A stretch of DNA of 48,626 bases. It comes from Rickettsiales bacterium (lineage in GTDB: Bacteria > Pseudomonadota > Alphaproteobacteria > Methylaequorales > Methylaequoraceae). The stretch is from contig JAOOJU010000003.1 in assembly GCA_028407765.1 (NCBI GenBank), positions 1-48,626 on the forward strand, read 5' to 3'. The position numbers and the translations under genes were made by a program. Shown here piece by piece: positions 39,009 to 48,626 of the stretch (position 1 is its first letter; every line of letters begins with the position of its first letter). The notes beneath the pieces were generated by a model. The model searched no databases. It was not told the origin of the DNA and was given only the letters and a program-made list of their open reading frames with translations.

Positions 39009-39165
39009 GATCATTGACCATTTCAAGGTATTTTTTTTTTATTTTTTTATTTTGTATTTTAGAACTTATTACTAAAAGAGCAATTATAAAAAATGCTATC
39101 AAATATGATGAAACAACATAGGGCAAGTGTTTTTCAGATTCTAAAAGTTCAAGAAAATATTTCAT
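38998..39165 (-). CDS. ccmD: Heme exporter protein CcmD-like
   Basis: 55 aa, absent from ORF track: MKYFLELLESEKHLPYVVSSYLIAFFIIALLVISSKIQNKKIKKKYLEMVNDHEK; single TM, KH.PYV..SY, basic C-term, located between ccmC and ccmE. Confidence 0.88.
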   Translation of the reverse strand: MKYFLELLESEKHLPYVVSSYLIAFFIIALLVISSKIQNKKIKKKYLEMVNDHEK

Positions 39166-39166
39166 T

Positions 39167-39883
39167 TTAATTATTTTTATTAATTCTTATTATTTCTATC
39201 TTTCTTTTTAAAATTTCCGATGAAATTCTATTTAATAAAATAGAGATAAATAGTAACATCATAGATAACGCCATAATCAAAAGAGGCTTTAACATTAGAG
39301 GATCGATCGAAGGACTAGAAAATTTGGTTATACTTGCTGTCTGATGAAGTGTGTTCCACCAATCAACTGACCATTTAATAATTGGAAGATTTATAACACC
39401 AATTAAAGTTAGTATAGCAGCATTCCTGTCTCCTTTTCTCACATCCTCAAAAGAATTCGATATTAAAATGTGCCCGAGATAGATAAATAAAAGAATGAGT
39501 TCTGAAGTTAACCTAGCATCCCATACCCACCATGTTCCCCAAGTTGGTTTACCCCAAATAGAACCGGTAATAAGTGTTATCAGAGTGAAGCATGCACCTA
39601 TGGGTGCACTAGAACGGGCAATTATGTCTGCCAGTGGATGTTTATAAACAATTGATATAAAACTACAAATAGCCATTATCAAATAAATTTGAAGCGATAA
39701 CCAGGCACACGGTACATGAATATACATAATTCTGACTGTTTGTCCTTGTAAGTAATCTGGGGGTGACTTAAAAAAAGAAAAATAAAGACCAATTGTAATT
39801 AAAATAAAAGAACTATAAAAAACCCATGGGTATATTGCTTGGGAGAAATTTTGGAATCTTTTTGGATTTGATAGATTAAACAT
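39167..39883 (-). CDS. ccmC: Heme exporter protein CcmC
   Basis: QTVRIMYIHVPCAWLSLQIYL; GSIWGKPTWGTWWVWDARLTSELILLFIYLG; WSVDWWNTLHQTASI. Confidence 0.96.
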   Translation of the reverse strand: MFNLSNPKRFQNFSQAIYPWVFYSSFILITIGLYFSFFKSPPDYLQGQTVRIMYIHVPCAWLSLQIYLIMAICSFISIVYKHPLADIIARSSAPIGACFTLITLITGSIWGKPTWGTWWVWDARLTSELILLFIYLGHILISNSFEDVRKGDRNAAILTLIGVINLPIIKWSVDWWNTLHQTASITKFSSPSIDPLMLKPLLIMALSMMLLFISILLNRISSEILKRKIEIIRINKNN

Positions 39884-39884
39884 T

Positions 39885-40562
39885 TTATTTATTTACTTCT
39901 TTTAAAGCATATCTTCCAGAAATTAATGTTATTGGTAATGTAATTAAAAAAATTGCAATTAAAACTAAAAAATTAGACTCGTTGTCATTTATTGACTGAG
40001 ATAATTTAACTGATCCAACGCCAAAGATGAGAATTGGAACAATGATTGGATAAACTAAAATTAAAAGAAGAACTTTGTTATTTTTTGATTGAAGGGTTAA
40101 CAAAGTCCCAATACTTGTGATTAATAAAATTGAAGGACTTCCTAGAATAATAGAAAAAACTAAAACTATAATCTCATCTGATTGCAATTGTAGCATTAAA
40201 GATAGTAAAGGCGTGAATAATAATAATGGTAAAATTAAGAAAATCCACATCACTAATACTTTAGATATTATTATACTCTCGGGTGAATAACCAATTATTT
40301 GTAATTCTTTGAGACTTCCGTCTAGAAAGTCTTTGAGAAAAAATTGTTCAGTACTCAAAATGATTGTAAATATAACTGTTGCCCATATTATTGCAGAACC
40401 GATATTTGACAATATTTCTGGATTTGGACCTAATGATAGAATAAAAATGATAATACTTATTAAAAAAAAAGAAAGGCTTATCATCAAATTTCCGATACTT
40501 CTGATGCCTATAAACATTTCTCTGTAAAACAGAGCAGAAAAATTTCTCATAGATTCTTCCAA
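39885..40562 (-). CDS. ccmB: Heme exporter protein CcmB
   Basis: SLGPNPEILSNIGSAIIWATVIFTIILSTEQFFLKDFLDGSLKELQ; likely start MRNFSAL at 40550. Confidence 0.93.
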   Translation of the reverse strand: MEESMRNFSALFYREMFIGIRSIGNLMISLSFFLISIIIFILSLGPNPEILSNIGSAIIWATVIFTIILSTEQFFLKDFLDGSLKELQIIGYSPESIIISKVLVMWIFLILPLLLFTPLLSLMLQLQSDEIIVLVFSIILGSPSILLITSIGTLLTLQSKNNKVLLLILVYPIIVPILIFGVGSVKLSQSINDNESNFLVLIAIFLITLPITLISGRYALKEVNK

Positions 40563-41200
40563 TTATTTGGGTTTATGTAGGTTTCTGCTTTTTTTACTAA
40601 TAAATCTAAGTCAATTTTTATAAATGACTTTAAAGTAAAATCAAGATGAGTTGTAATTAAAGTAGATCCATTTTTCTTTTGATGTTTTTTAATTAGAATA
40701 TTAAATTGATTTTGCGAATCTTTATCCAAGCTATTAGTAGGCTCATCCAAAATCCATAGGTTGCAATTCGAAAATAATAATTTACTGAGAGCAACTTTTC
40801 TTTTTTGACCAGCTGAAAGAAGATTTATTTGATGATCAAAAAGATGATTGATTTTAAAAAAACTTAATTTACTAATAATCTCTAAATCTTCAAAATACTG
40901 ATCGTTTAATTTTAACCATAATTTTATATTTTCTATTACAGTAAGCTCTTCTTTTAAACTATTATTATGCCCTATAAAAGTGAACAATTTACATGTATTT
41001 AGATTACTTTCTCCGTTTATTTTTATTTCTCCACTACTAAGTTCTAACATACCGATTATTGCTTCAAGTAAACTAGATTTTCCAATTCCATTCGAACCTT
41101 TTAAAATCATGATTTGAGATTTTTTTAAATTTAAATTAAGATCCTTAAATAAAAGTTTCTTATTTCGTTTTAAGGAGACTGATTTAACTTCTAATACCAT
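40547..41200 (-). CDS. ccmA: Heme exporter ATP-binding protein CcmA
   Basis: Walker A LKGSNGIGKSSLLEAI, signature LSAGQKRKVALSKLL, Walker B LWILDEPTNSLD; start at MVLEVKS (41200), since the tracked start overlaps divergent acnA. Confidence 0.93.
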   Translation of the reverse strand: MVLEVKSVSLKRNKKLLFKDLNLNLKKSQIMILKGSNGIGKSSLLEAIIGMLELSSGEIKINGESNLNTCKLFTFIGHNNSLKEELTVIENIKLWLKLNDQYFEDLEIISKLSFFKINHLFDHQINLLSAGQKRKVALSKLLFSNCNLWILDEPTNSLDKDSQNQFNILIKKHQKKNGSTLITTHLDFTLKSFIKIDLDLLVKKAETYINPNNWKNL

Positions 41201-41260
41201 AATTATTTTTTTTACGTTTTTTGAAAATAATAATTTAATATTATTAATAAAGGTAAATTC

Positions 41261-43885
41261 ATGAACAATCATTCAAATAATTTTAAAAGTTTGGATAAAA
41301 TTAATATATTAGACAAAGATTTTTGTTTTTATAACATTAATAATATCGATTTTTTGGAATCATTAAAGATAAAGAGTCTCCCTATATCTTACAAAATTTT
41401 GTTAGAAAACTTAGTTAGAAACTTTGATAATCAAACAGTTAGGAAAGAAGATATTGAAAATTTAATTGAGCGCAAAGTTGGTTCTGAAATTCAATTTAAA
41501 CCTTCAAGAGTTTTGATGCAAGATTATACAGGAGTCCCGGCAGTTTCTGATCTTGCAGCAATGAGGGACTCAGTAAAGGAGAGAAAAAAGGATCCTAAGA
41601 TAATAAATCCATTAGTTCCAGTTAGTTTAGTTATTGATCATTCAATTATTGTAGATAACTATGGGCAAGATGACTCTATTAGTAAAAATGTAGATAAAGA
41701 GTTTAGAAGAAATACAGAGCGATATCAATTATTGAAATGGGCTCAATCATCATTCAAAAATTTTAAAGTTTTTCCACCTGGCTCAGGTATTTGTCATCAA
41801 ATTAACTTGGAATTTTTATCAGATGTGGTAATTAAAAATAATGACTTTTTGTATTTTGATTCAGTTGTTGGAACAGATAGTCATACAACAATGATAAATT
41901 CTTTATCCATATTGGGATGGGGTGTTGGAGGTATTGAAGCAGAATCAGTAATGCTTGGACAATCCATTTCAATGTTAATTCCAGATGTTATTGGCATTAA
42001 ATTATCAGGAGAGTTAAACGAGGGGATAACTGCAACAGATTTAGTTTTATCAATAACTCAGAAACTTCGTAAACTCGGAGTAGTAGGAAAATTTGTAGAG
42101 TTTTTTGGGCATGGCTTGAAAAATTTATCATTGTCAGAAAGATCAACAATATCAAATATGGCACCTGAGTACGGAGCTACGTGTGGTATTTTTCCAGTGG
42201 ATAAAGAAACACTTGATTACCTAAAGCTAACTGGAAGAAACTTAGATGATATTAATTTGATAGAGAAATTTAGTAAAATTCAGGGAACTTGGATGGATGA
42301 TAAGTCATACCCAATAAGTTATGATAAAGTAGTGGAAATTAAACTTGACCAAATTAAAGCTGCGATGGCGGGGCCAAAAAGACCACAAGATAAAATTAAT
42401 TTAGAGGATGTAAAGGAAGTTTTTCTGGATCAATTATCTAGTACTGAGAATGAAAATTTAGAATTAATGAGAGAAGAAAATAAGGTAAAACATGGTTCAG
42501 TATGTGTTGCTGCAATAACAAGTTGTACAAATACGTCGAATCCTTCTGTACTAATTATGGCTGGCTTAATTGCAAAGAAAGCAATAGATCTTGGTATTAA
42601 AATTCCATCATGGGTAAAAACTTCTCTCGCACCCGGGAGTCAAGTAGTTGAGGAGTATTTAGAAAAAGCGAATTTGATTAAACCATTAAATCAATTAGGA
42701 TTCAATATCGTGGGTTACGGTTGTACGACATGTATTGGAAATTCAGGGCCACTTAGAAAAGATATAGAACAAGAAATAAAGACACGAAACTTAAATGTTT
42801 GTAGTGTAATTTCCGGGAATAGAAACTTTGAAGGCAGAATACATCCTTTAATCAAATCAAACTTCCTCGCTTCTCCGCCACTAGTTATGATCTATGCAAT
42901 TGCAGGCAAAGTAGATTTAAATATTTATTCTGAACCAATAACTTCAGTAAACGGTAATGATTTATATTTGAAGGATTTTTGGCCATTAATGAAAGATGTT
43001 AATGTAATTATGGAAACTGTTTTATCGAGGAAAATGTATGTAGATAAATATTCTAAGATTTTTGATGGAGATGAGAACTGGGAAAAAATTAAAACTGTTA
43101 ATTCAGAAACATATGATTGGTCGGTATCATCAACATATATAAAGAAGCCTCCATTTTTAGACCAAAATAGACAAAAAAAAACAACTATAACAAATGCAAA
43201 ACCTTTACTTATACTTGGTGACTCTGTTACAACAGATCATATCTCTCCTGCTGGTGTTATAAAAGAAGATAGTGCAACCGGAAAGTATTTAACAGAAAGA
43301 CAAGTAAAAAATTTAGATTTTAATTCTTTTGGTGCGCGTCGGGGTAATCATGAGATCATGGTTAGAGGAACTTTTGCAAATGTAAGAATCAATAACAAAA
43401 TGGTAAATAAAGAGGGTGGATATACTATTCACTATCCTAGTGGATATGAGGATGAAGTATACAATGTTGCCCAAAAGTATGAAAAAGAAGGAGTTCCATT
43501 AATAGTGGTTGCTGGGAAAGAATATGGTACAGGTTCTTCAAGAGACTGGGCGGCAAAGGGCACTAAGCTTTTAGGAATAAAAGTTGTCATAGCTGAGAGT
43601 TTTGAGAGGATACATAGATCAAACTTAGTTGGAATGGGTGTATTGCCACTTGAAATGATAAATAATACAGTTGAAGACCTAGGTTTGTTGGGTTCGGAAA
43701 GCTTTGATATTGGTGATTTATTGTCCTTTCAAAAAGAGCCAAATATAAGAAAGAGTATAACAATAAATTATAAAGATAAAACTTGTAAGAAAATAGAGGT
43801 TGTTTCAAGGATTGATACAGTCAATGAAATTAATTATTTCAGAGAGGATGGCATTTTACCTTATGTCTTAAATAAAATAAGTTAA
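41261..43885 (+). CDS. acnA: Aconitate hydratase
   Basis: QDYTGVPAVSDLAAMRD, VGTDSHTTMINSLSILGWGVGGIEAE, SCTNTSNPSV, YGCTTCIGNSGPL, GAGSSRDWAAKG-like GTGSSRDWAAKG. Confidence 0.97.
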   Translation: MNNHSNNFKSLDKINILDKDFCFYNINNIDFLESLKIKSLPISYKILLENLVRNFDNQTVRKEDIENLIERKVGSEIQFKPSRVLMQDYTGVPAVSDLAAMRDSVKERKKDPKIINPLVPVSLVIDHSIIVDNYGQDDSISKNVDKEFRRNTERYQLLKWAQSSFKNFKVFPPGSGICHQINLEFLSDVVIKNNDFLYFDSVVGTDSHTTMINSLSILGWGVGGIEAESVMLGQSISMLIPDVIGIKLSGELNEGITATDLVLSITQKLRKLGVVGKFVEFFGHGLKNLSLSERSTISNMAPEYGATCGIFPVDKETLDYLKLTGRNLDDINLIEKFSKIQGTWMDDKSYPISYDKVVEIKLDQIKAAMAGPKRPQDKINLEDVKEVFLDQLSSTENENLELMREENKVKHGSVCVAAITSCTNTSNPSVLIMAGLIAKKAIDLGIKIPSWVKTSLAPGSQVVEEYLEKANLIKPLNQLGFNIVGYGCTTCIGNSGPLRKDIEQEIKTRNLNVCSVISGNRNFEGRIHPLIKSNFLASPPLVMIYAIAGKVDLNIYSEPITSVNGNDLYLKDFWPLMKDVNVIMETVLSRKMYVDKYSKIFDGDENWEKIKTVNSETYDWSVSSTYIKKPPFLDQNRQKKTTITNAKPLLILGDSVTTDHISPAGVIKEDSATGKYLTERQVKNLDFNSFGARRGNHEIMVRGTFANVRINNKMVNKEGGYTIHYPSGYEDEVYNVAQKYEKEGVPLIVVAGKEYGTGSSRDWAAKGTKLLGIKVVIAESFERIHRSNLVGMGVLPLEMINNTVEDLGLLGSESFDIGDLLSFQKEPNIRKSITINYKDKTCKKIEVVSRIDTVNEINYFREDGILPYVLNKIS

Positions 43886-43890
43886 TTAAT

Positions 43891-46284
43891 ATGTTTGAAA
43901 AAATTTCAGCGATACTTGGTCCAACTAATACAGGAAAAACTTTTTTTGCTGTGGAGAAAATGCTTTCATATAAAAATGGAGTAATAGGTTTTCCGCTAAG
44001 ACTTTTGGCTAGAGAGAATTATGAATTAGTTGCTCAAAAAATTGGAAAAAACAAAGTTGCCCTAATTACTGGTGAAGAAAAGATTATACCAAAAGATGCT
44101 GAATACTTTTTTTGTACAGTAGAAGCAATGCCTGAAAAACAACAGTTTGAATTTTTAGCTATTGATGAAGTTCAACTAGCTGCAAATTTCGAAAGAGGGT
44201 ATCAATTTACTGATAAAATAATAAATTCAAGAGGAAGTTTAGAAACATTACTTCTAGGTTCTCTCTCAATTGAATCATTGTTGAAGAAAATTTTCCCTAA
44301 ATTGAAAGTTATAAAAAAATCGAGATTATCAAACTTAAAATATTATGGGTATAAGAATTTAACACGACTACCACCAAGATCAGCAATAATAGCTTTTTCA
44401 CAGATTGATGTATATTCAATTGCAGAAAAAATAAAAAAATTTAAGGGAGGCGTCTCAGTTATTACAGGCGCTTTATCACCAGATGCGAGAAATGCTCAAG
44501 TAAAACTATTCGAAAAAGGCCATGTTGATTATATTGTAGCTACAGATGCAATAGGATTAGGATTAAATTTAGCAATCAAGTATATATTTTTTACAACTCT
44601 AATAAAGTTTGATGGATTCAAGAGAAGATACTTAACTAATGATGAAATTTCACAAATAGCTGGGAGAGCTGGAAGATATGTTAATGATGGTTTTTTTGGT
44701 GTAACACAAAATTTAAAGGAGCTTGATAACGATTTAATAAAATTTGTAGAAGAACATCGGTACAGTGTGATTGATAGAATCTTCTGGAGAAATTCAAATT
44801 TAAATTTTAGTTCCAGTAAAACTTTAATAGAGAGCCTTAAAAAAAAACCAAAATCCAGTTACTTTATTTATAAAAAAAATGCTAATGATTTAAACCAATT
44901 AAATCTATTACTTCAAGATAAGCGAATAAAAAAACAAGTAACAAATAAAGTTCATCTCAAAGCTTTGTGGGAGATTTGTGGAATACCAGATTATATGAAG
45001 ACAATGGATGAATACCATACAAGATTTTTGATAAAGATTGCTAATTTTTTATTAATTGAAAAAAGCTGTATTCCTGAACCTTGGATTGATATGCAGGTTA
45101 AACAAATACAAAAAGTTCAAGATAAGATCTCTGTTATTAATATGAAGATTTCACAGATAAGGACTTGGTCTTATATTTCTTTTAAAAAAAGTTGGATAGA
45201 AAACTCTCAACAATATCAAATTAAAATAAAAAAGATTGAGAATTTTCTTTCTAATAAATTGCATGAAAATTTAGTTAATAAATTTGTTGATGAAACAATT
45301 AAAAACCCAAACCAAACATTATTTGAAAATGATCAAAATTTTGTTTATCTAAATAAAATGAATGATCTTTTCTTTAGTAAGAAGAAAATAGGTTTTGTGA
45401 AAGGGTTTAAGTTTTTTTTCGTAAATAAAAAATTAGAAATCAAAAAAAAATCTTTTTCATATAAATATATAAAAAACTCTCTCGCAAAGGTCACTGGTGA
45501 AATTATAAAAGGTTTCTTATCATCAGATATTAGTTCTTTAAATTTCAGTATAGAGGGAGAAGTTTTCTGGAAACATGAGAGAATTGCATGCTTTCAAAAG
45601 GGAGACGATATATTATCGCCAAAAATTAAAATCTTATCAGACAACTATTTTTCAAGTAAAGATAATTTGATGATAAAAAAAAAAGTTCAAAATTATTTAG
45701 ACATTATCATCAAACGTAAAATCAGAATTATTAAAGATATTTTTGACGATTCATTCAAAAAAGACTATTCCTCTTCATATAGAGCTATTTGTTTTGGACT
45801 ATACGAAAATATGGGTCATTGCCTAAAAAAGAATTATGAGTATTACTATAAAAACCTAAATAAGGATGAGATTTTTTTATTAAAAGATTATGGAATAACT
45901 AATGGAAATAATTTTTTATTCTTAAAAAATGAGAATTTAGCACTTTTAAACATAAAGCAGATGCTAATAAATATTTTTTATAACTTAAGAATAAAAAAAA
46001 AAATTGAAAGAAAGTTAATTTCAATAAATAAAATAAAGTTAGCAGGAAACATTCCAATAAACTTGTATAATAAAATCGGATATTATGAAATTGATGTAAA
46101 TAATGATTCATATCTTATTTACTACAACTTTTATGAGAAATTGATAGACTCAATATATTTTTCAAAGAAAAAGAAAATATCCTATAGCAAGAAAATACTA
46201 GAAGAATGTTCAAATGAAGAAGATTTCTTGAAAAATTGTTTTAAAAATCCTAGATTATTAGATTTAAAACCATCGATTATGTAG
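43891..46284 (+). CDS. SUV3-like DEAD/DExH RNA helicase (alphaproteobacterial/mitochondrial type)
   Basis: GPTNTGKTFFAVEKML, AIDEVQLA, VATDAIGLGLNLAIKYIFF, QIAGRAGRY. Confidence 0.92.
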   Translation: MFEKISAILGPTNTGKTFFAVEKMLSYKNGVIGFPLRLLARENYELVAQKIGKNKVALITGEEKIIPKDAEYFFCTVEAMPEKQQFEFLAIDEVQLAANFERGYQFTDKIINSRGSLETLLLGSLSIESLLKKIFPKLKVIKKSRLSNLKYYGYKNLTRLPPRSAIIAFSQIDVYSIAEKIKKFKGGVSVITGALSPDARNAQVKLFEKGHVDYIVATDAIGLGLNLAIKYIFFTTLIKFDGFKRRYLTNDEISQIAGRAGRYVNDGFFGVTQNLKELDNDLIKFVEEHRYSVIDRIFWRNSNLNFSSSKTLIESLKKKPKSSYFIYKKNANDLNQLNLLLQDKRIKKQVTNKVHLKALWEICGIPDYMKTMDEYHTRFLIKIANFLLIEKSCIPEPWIDMQVKQIQKVQDKISVINMKISQIRTWSYISFKKSWIENSQQYQIKIKKIENFLSNKLHENLVNKFVDETIKNPNQTLFENDQNFVYLNKMNDLFFSKKKIGFVKGFKFFFVNKKLEIKKKSFSYKYIKNSLAKVTGEIIKGFLSSDISSLNFSIEGEVFWKHERIACFQKGDDILSPKIKILSDNYFSSKDNLMIKKKVQNYLDIIIKRKIRIIKDIFDDSFKKDYSSSYRAICFGLYENMGHCLKKNYEYYYKNLNKDEIFLLKDYGITNGNNFLFLKNENLALLNIKQMLINIFYNLRIKKKIERKLISINKIKLAGNIPINLYNKIGYYEIDVNNDSYLIYYNFYEKLIDSIYFSKKKKISYSKKILEECSNEEDFLKNCFKNPRLLDLKPSIM

Positions 46285-46353
46285 GGAATATTTTATTATC
46301 TTGAAAATAAAAGAAATAGTGATATATAAAAATCATATTGATCACATAGTTTA

Positions 46354-46692
46354 ATGACATACATAGTTAAAGATAATTGCGTTAAATGTAAATTCATGGA
46401 TTGCGTAGAGGTTTGCCCGGTAGACTGTTTCTATGAAGGTGAAAATATGTTAGTTATTCACCCTGATGAGTGCATTGATTGTGGAGTATGTGAACCAGAA
46501 TGTCCCGCAGAGGCAATAAGCGATGACAACTGCGATGATGCTCAAAAGTGGATAGACATTAACCGAGAATTTTCTGAAAAATGGCCAAATATTTCCAGAA
46601 TAGGCGAACCTCCTAAGGATGCCGAAGACTGGAAAGGCAAAGAAAATAAGTTTGAAAAATACTTCAGTCCAAAACCGGGAAAAGGGAACTAA
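46354..46692 (+). CDS. fdxA: 7Fe ferredoxin FdxA
   Basis: [55 protein letters not shown]. Confidence 0.96.
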   Translation: MTYIVKDNCVKCKFMDCVEVCPVDCFYEGENMLVIHPDECIDCGVCEPECPAEAISDDNCDDAQKWIDINREFSEKWPNISRIGEPPKDAEDWKGKENKFEKYFSPKPGKGN

Positions 46693-46744
46693 TAAACTGG
46701 TATTTTTTTTCTAGTCTAATGAAATTAAAATAATAAAATTATAA

Positions 46745-47269
46745 ATGGAGAAAAATTTGAAAAAAAGTAATGAGGACTTGAATCTAGAAGTAGGAGATTT
46801 AGTTGTTTATCCAACATACGGAGTAGGTCAAATTGAAGAATTTGATACTCATCATATTGATGGTGATGATCATGAATTTGTTATAATAAATTTCAAGCAA
46901 GACAAAATGAAACTGAGAATTCCTATGAACAAAACAGCAAATTCTGGTTTGAGAAAACTAAGTAATAAAAATAGGCTATCTAAAGCTTTAGAGGTGCTGG
47001 GTGAAGTTCCAAATCTAAAAAAAGATATGTGGATAAAGAGAGCTAAAGAATATGAAAAAAATATTAATAGTGGAGACCCTGTATTAATAGCAGAGGTAGT
47101 GAGAGATTTACATAAAACTGAGGAATCACTGGAGCAACAATCTTACTCGGAAAGACAAATTTATCTTACTGCCCTCAACAGATTAAGTAATGAATATGGT
47201 GCCGTTCAGGACATAGATAAGAAGGCTGCAAAAAAGAAACTTGAGGAACTTTTAAATAGTCCATCTTAG
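46745..47269 (+). CDS. carD: CarD family transcriptional regulator
   Basis: EVGDLVVYPTYGVGQIEEFDTHHIDG; RIPMNKTANSGLRKLS; C-terminal helical domain SYSERQIYLTALNRLSNEYGAV. Confidence 0.94.
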   Translation: MEKNLKKSNEDLNLEVGDLVVYPTYGVGQIEEFDTHHIDGDDHEFVIINFKQDKMKLRIPMNKTANSGLRKLSNKNRLSKALEVLGEVPNLKKDMWIKRAKEYEKNINSGDPVLIAEVVRDLHKTEESLEQQSYSERQIYLTALNRLSNEYGAVQDIDKKAAKKKLEELLNSPS

Positions 47270-48626
47270 TTATTAACTATAATTTTTACTTTTTGACCTA
47301 TTTGAAGTTTGCCTTGAATACTATTTATTAATTTAAAAATTTCTTCAGAATACTTTTTTTGAATACTCTGTCTTTTGTTTAAAGAATCAATCGTATCTCC
47401 AGGTTTCACTGTGATTATTTTAATTCTGTTTGGAAGTATTTTTTCAAAATATTTTGTATTTTTGACGTTAAAACTCGTTTTGATATCTGATATTTCTATA
47501 CTATATTTACTAAATTTTTTTTCACCGTCTGATAATAGAACAAATCGATAAAGAACTGACTTATTTCTTATAATTAATATTTTAATATTTTTTTCTTTGA
47601 CTTTTAAAATTGCTTCAGCTGTTTTTAATCCTGATACTATTGATTCTTTGTATTCAACTAGTTTTGAATTTCCACTCCATTTTTCAATGTAACTTCTTAA
47701 TTTATTGAAAGGAATTGTTTTTTTATCGATATCAAACACAATTTTAGCGTCATCATTTGATATACCTATCAAGTTTTTAGAAGTGTTGATAAAATAGAAA
47801 TTATCTGGAAGTTTAAATGAGATCCCTAGGTCTGAATGCAGAAAATAATTATTTTTTATTAACCCTTCTTCAATCTTCTCACCAAAGTCTAGTCCATCAA
47901 TTTTTTTTAAAAAAATTTCTTTTGCAATTATCGGATTAGAAACAGGCTTAGTTTTTGATTCATTTATAACTTCCAATATTCTTTTTGAGGATGATGGATG
48001 GGTCAATAGTAAGTCTGACCGAGAATTTCTACTCTTACGTTCCATTATTTTGCTCTGTAAAATAGAGTATTTTTCCATATTTTTAAGAAAATTAGACATT
48101 TCTCTTGGTTCAAAGCCTGCTCTTGTCATGTATCTTACAGATAATTTATCTGCTTCATATTCTTGCTTCCTGGAATAAGATAGTAGATAGAGACCAGAAG
48201 ACTGATTTAAAAAATTAGTAATAATTTGATTTTTACTTATGACACTCAGAATATTATTAAGTACCCCTACTCCTATTGATTTAGTATAACGATTTGCTGC
48301 ATGTCGAGCAGTAACGTGACCAATTTCATGAGCAAGAACTCCTGCAAGTTGGGCTTCATTCTGGCATATAGATAGTAAACCTCTGGTAATATATATATAT
48401 CCTCCAGGCAGTGCGAATGCATTTACTATTGGGGTATCAAGGAGGGTAAATGTAAACTCTAAGTTTGGTAATTCAGAAGTACTGACCAAAAAGGTACCAA
48501 TGGAATTTATATAATTTTGTAATTTAGCATTTTTATACTGACCACCATATTGTTTAATTATTTTTAAATGTTCTTCTCTACCTATCAATTTTTCTTCTTC
48601 ACTCGTCATTAGAGTTATTTCATTTA
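47266..48626 (-). CDS. M48 family Zn-metalloprotease with C-terminal LysM-like domain (N-terminus beyond window)
   Basis: GVLAHEIGHVTARHAANR (HExxH), EYEADKLSVRYM, C-terminal ITVKPGDTIDSLNKRQ...LQIGQKVKIIV; frame stays open (NEITL-MTSEEEKLIGREEH) to the window end, so the ATG at 48609 is probably internal. Confidence 0.92.
   Translation of the reverse strand, partial: NEITLMTSEEEKLIGREEHLKIIKQYGGQYKNAKLQNYINSIGTFLVSTSELPNLEFTFTLLDTPIVNAFALPGGYIYITRGLLSICQNEAQLAGVLAHEIGHVTARHAANRYTKSIGVGVLNNILSVISKNQIITNFLNQSSGLYLLSYSRKQEYEADKLSVRYMTRAGFEPREMSNFLKNMEKYSILQSKIMERKSRNSRSDLLLTHPSSSKRILEVINESKTKPVSNPIIAKEIFLKKIDGLDFGEKIEEGLIKNNYFLHSDLGISFKLPDNFYFINTSKNLIGISNDDAKIVFDIDKKTIPFNKLRSYIEKWSGNSKLVEYKESIVSGLKTAEAILKVKEKNIKILIIRNKSVLYRFVLLSDGEKKFSKYSIEISDIKTSFNVKNTKYFEKILPNRIKIITVKPGDTIDSLNKRQSIQKKYSEEIFKLINSIQGKLQIGQKVKIIVNN

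Noticed and set aside
1-48626. CRISPR array, tRNA/rRNA genes, IS elements or prophage
   Set aside because: Looked for periodic repeats, cloverleaf-like/CCA segments, transposase or integrase motifs; none seen by eye. A tRNAscan/CRT run would be decisive.

Overview
The window is a gene-dense, very AT-rich chromosomal segment of an alphaproteobacterium, probably a streamlined marine lineage. That assignment rests on gene content and base composition only. I see no rRNA, tRNA, CRISPR array, integrase/transposase or prophage. Most of it is housekeeping genes in typical alphaproteobacterial neighbourhoods: heparinase-like/rsmB/DUF1674; acs; YciI-gpsA-tsaD divergent from hemC-hemD-mitofilin-hemY; lipid-A/glycosyltransferase genes; argG, folD, YggT; pabB-pabC; a complete System I cytochrome c maturation operon (ccmA-I) divergent from acnA; and helicase-fdxA-carD-M48 peptidase. 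Parts that deserve a second look: (1) 29664-31097, a divergent member of what I recognise as an uncharacterised 'GGRFYGGWWQ' family with possible family-A polymerase-like palm motifs, followed by a stand-alone cNMP-binding-domain protein; (2) 16032-23022, a lipid-modification cluster (FAD amine oxidase, DUF1365, CFA-type methyltransferase, GPH transporter, DUF3833, NTF2-like, SDR, DUF6134) resembling the singlet-oxygen/modified-fatty-acid neighbourhoods of other proteobacteria; (3) a roughly 430 bp island at 15601-16031 with tiny ORFs and a 12-bp perfect terminator hairpin; (4) small genes missing from the ORF track (DUF1674/SdhAF4-like, ccmD); (5) interlocked stop codons at several convergent gene pairs; (6) long homopolymers inside coding sequence.
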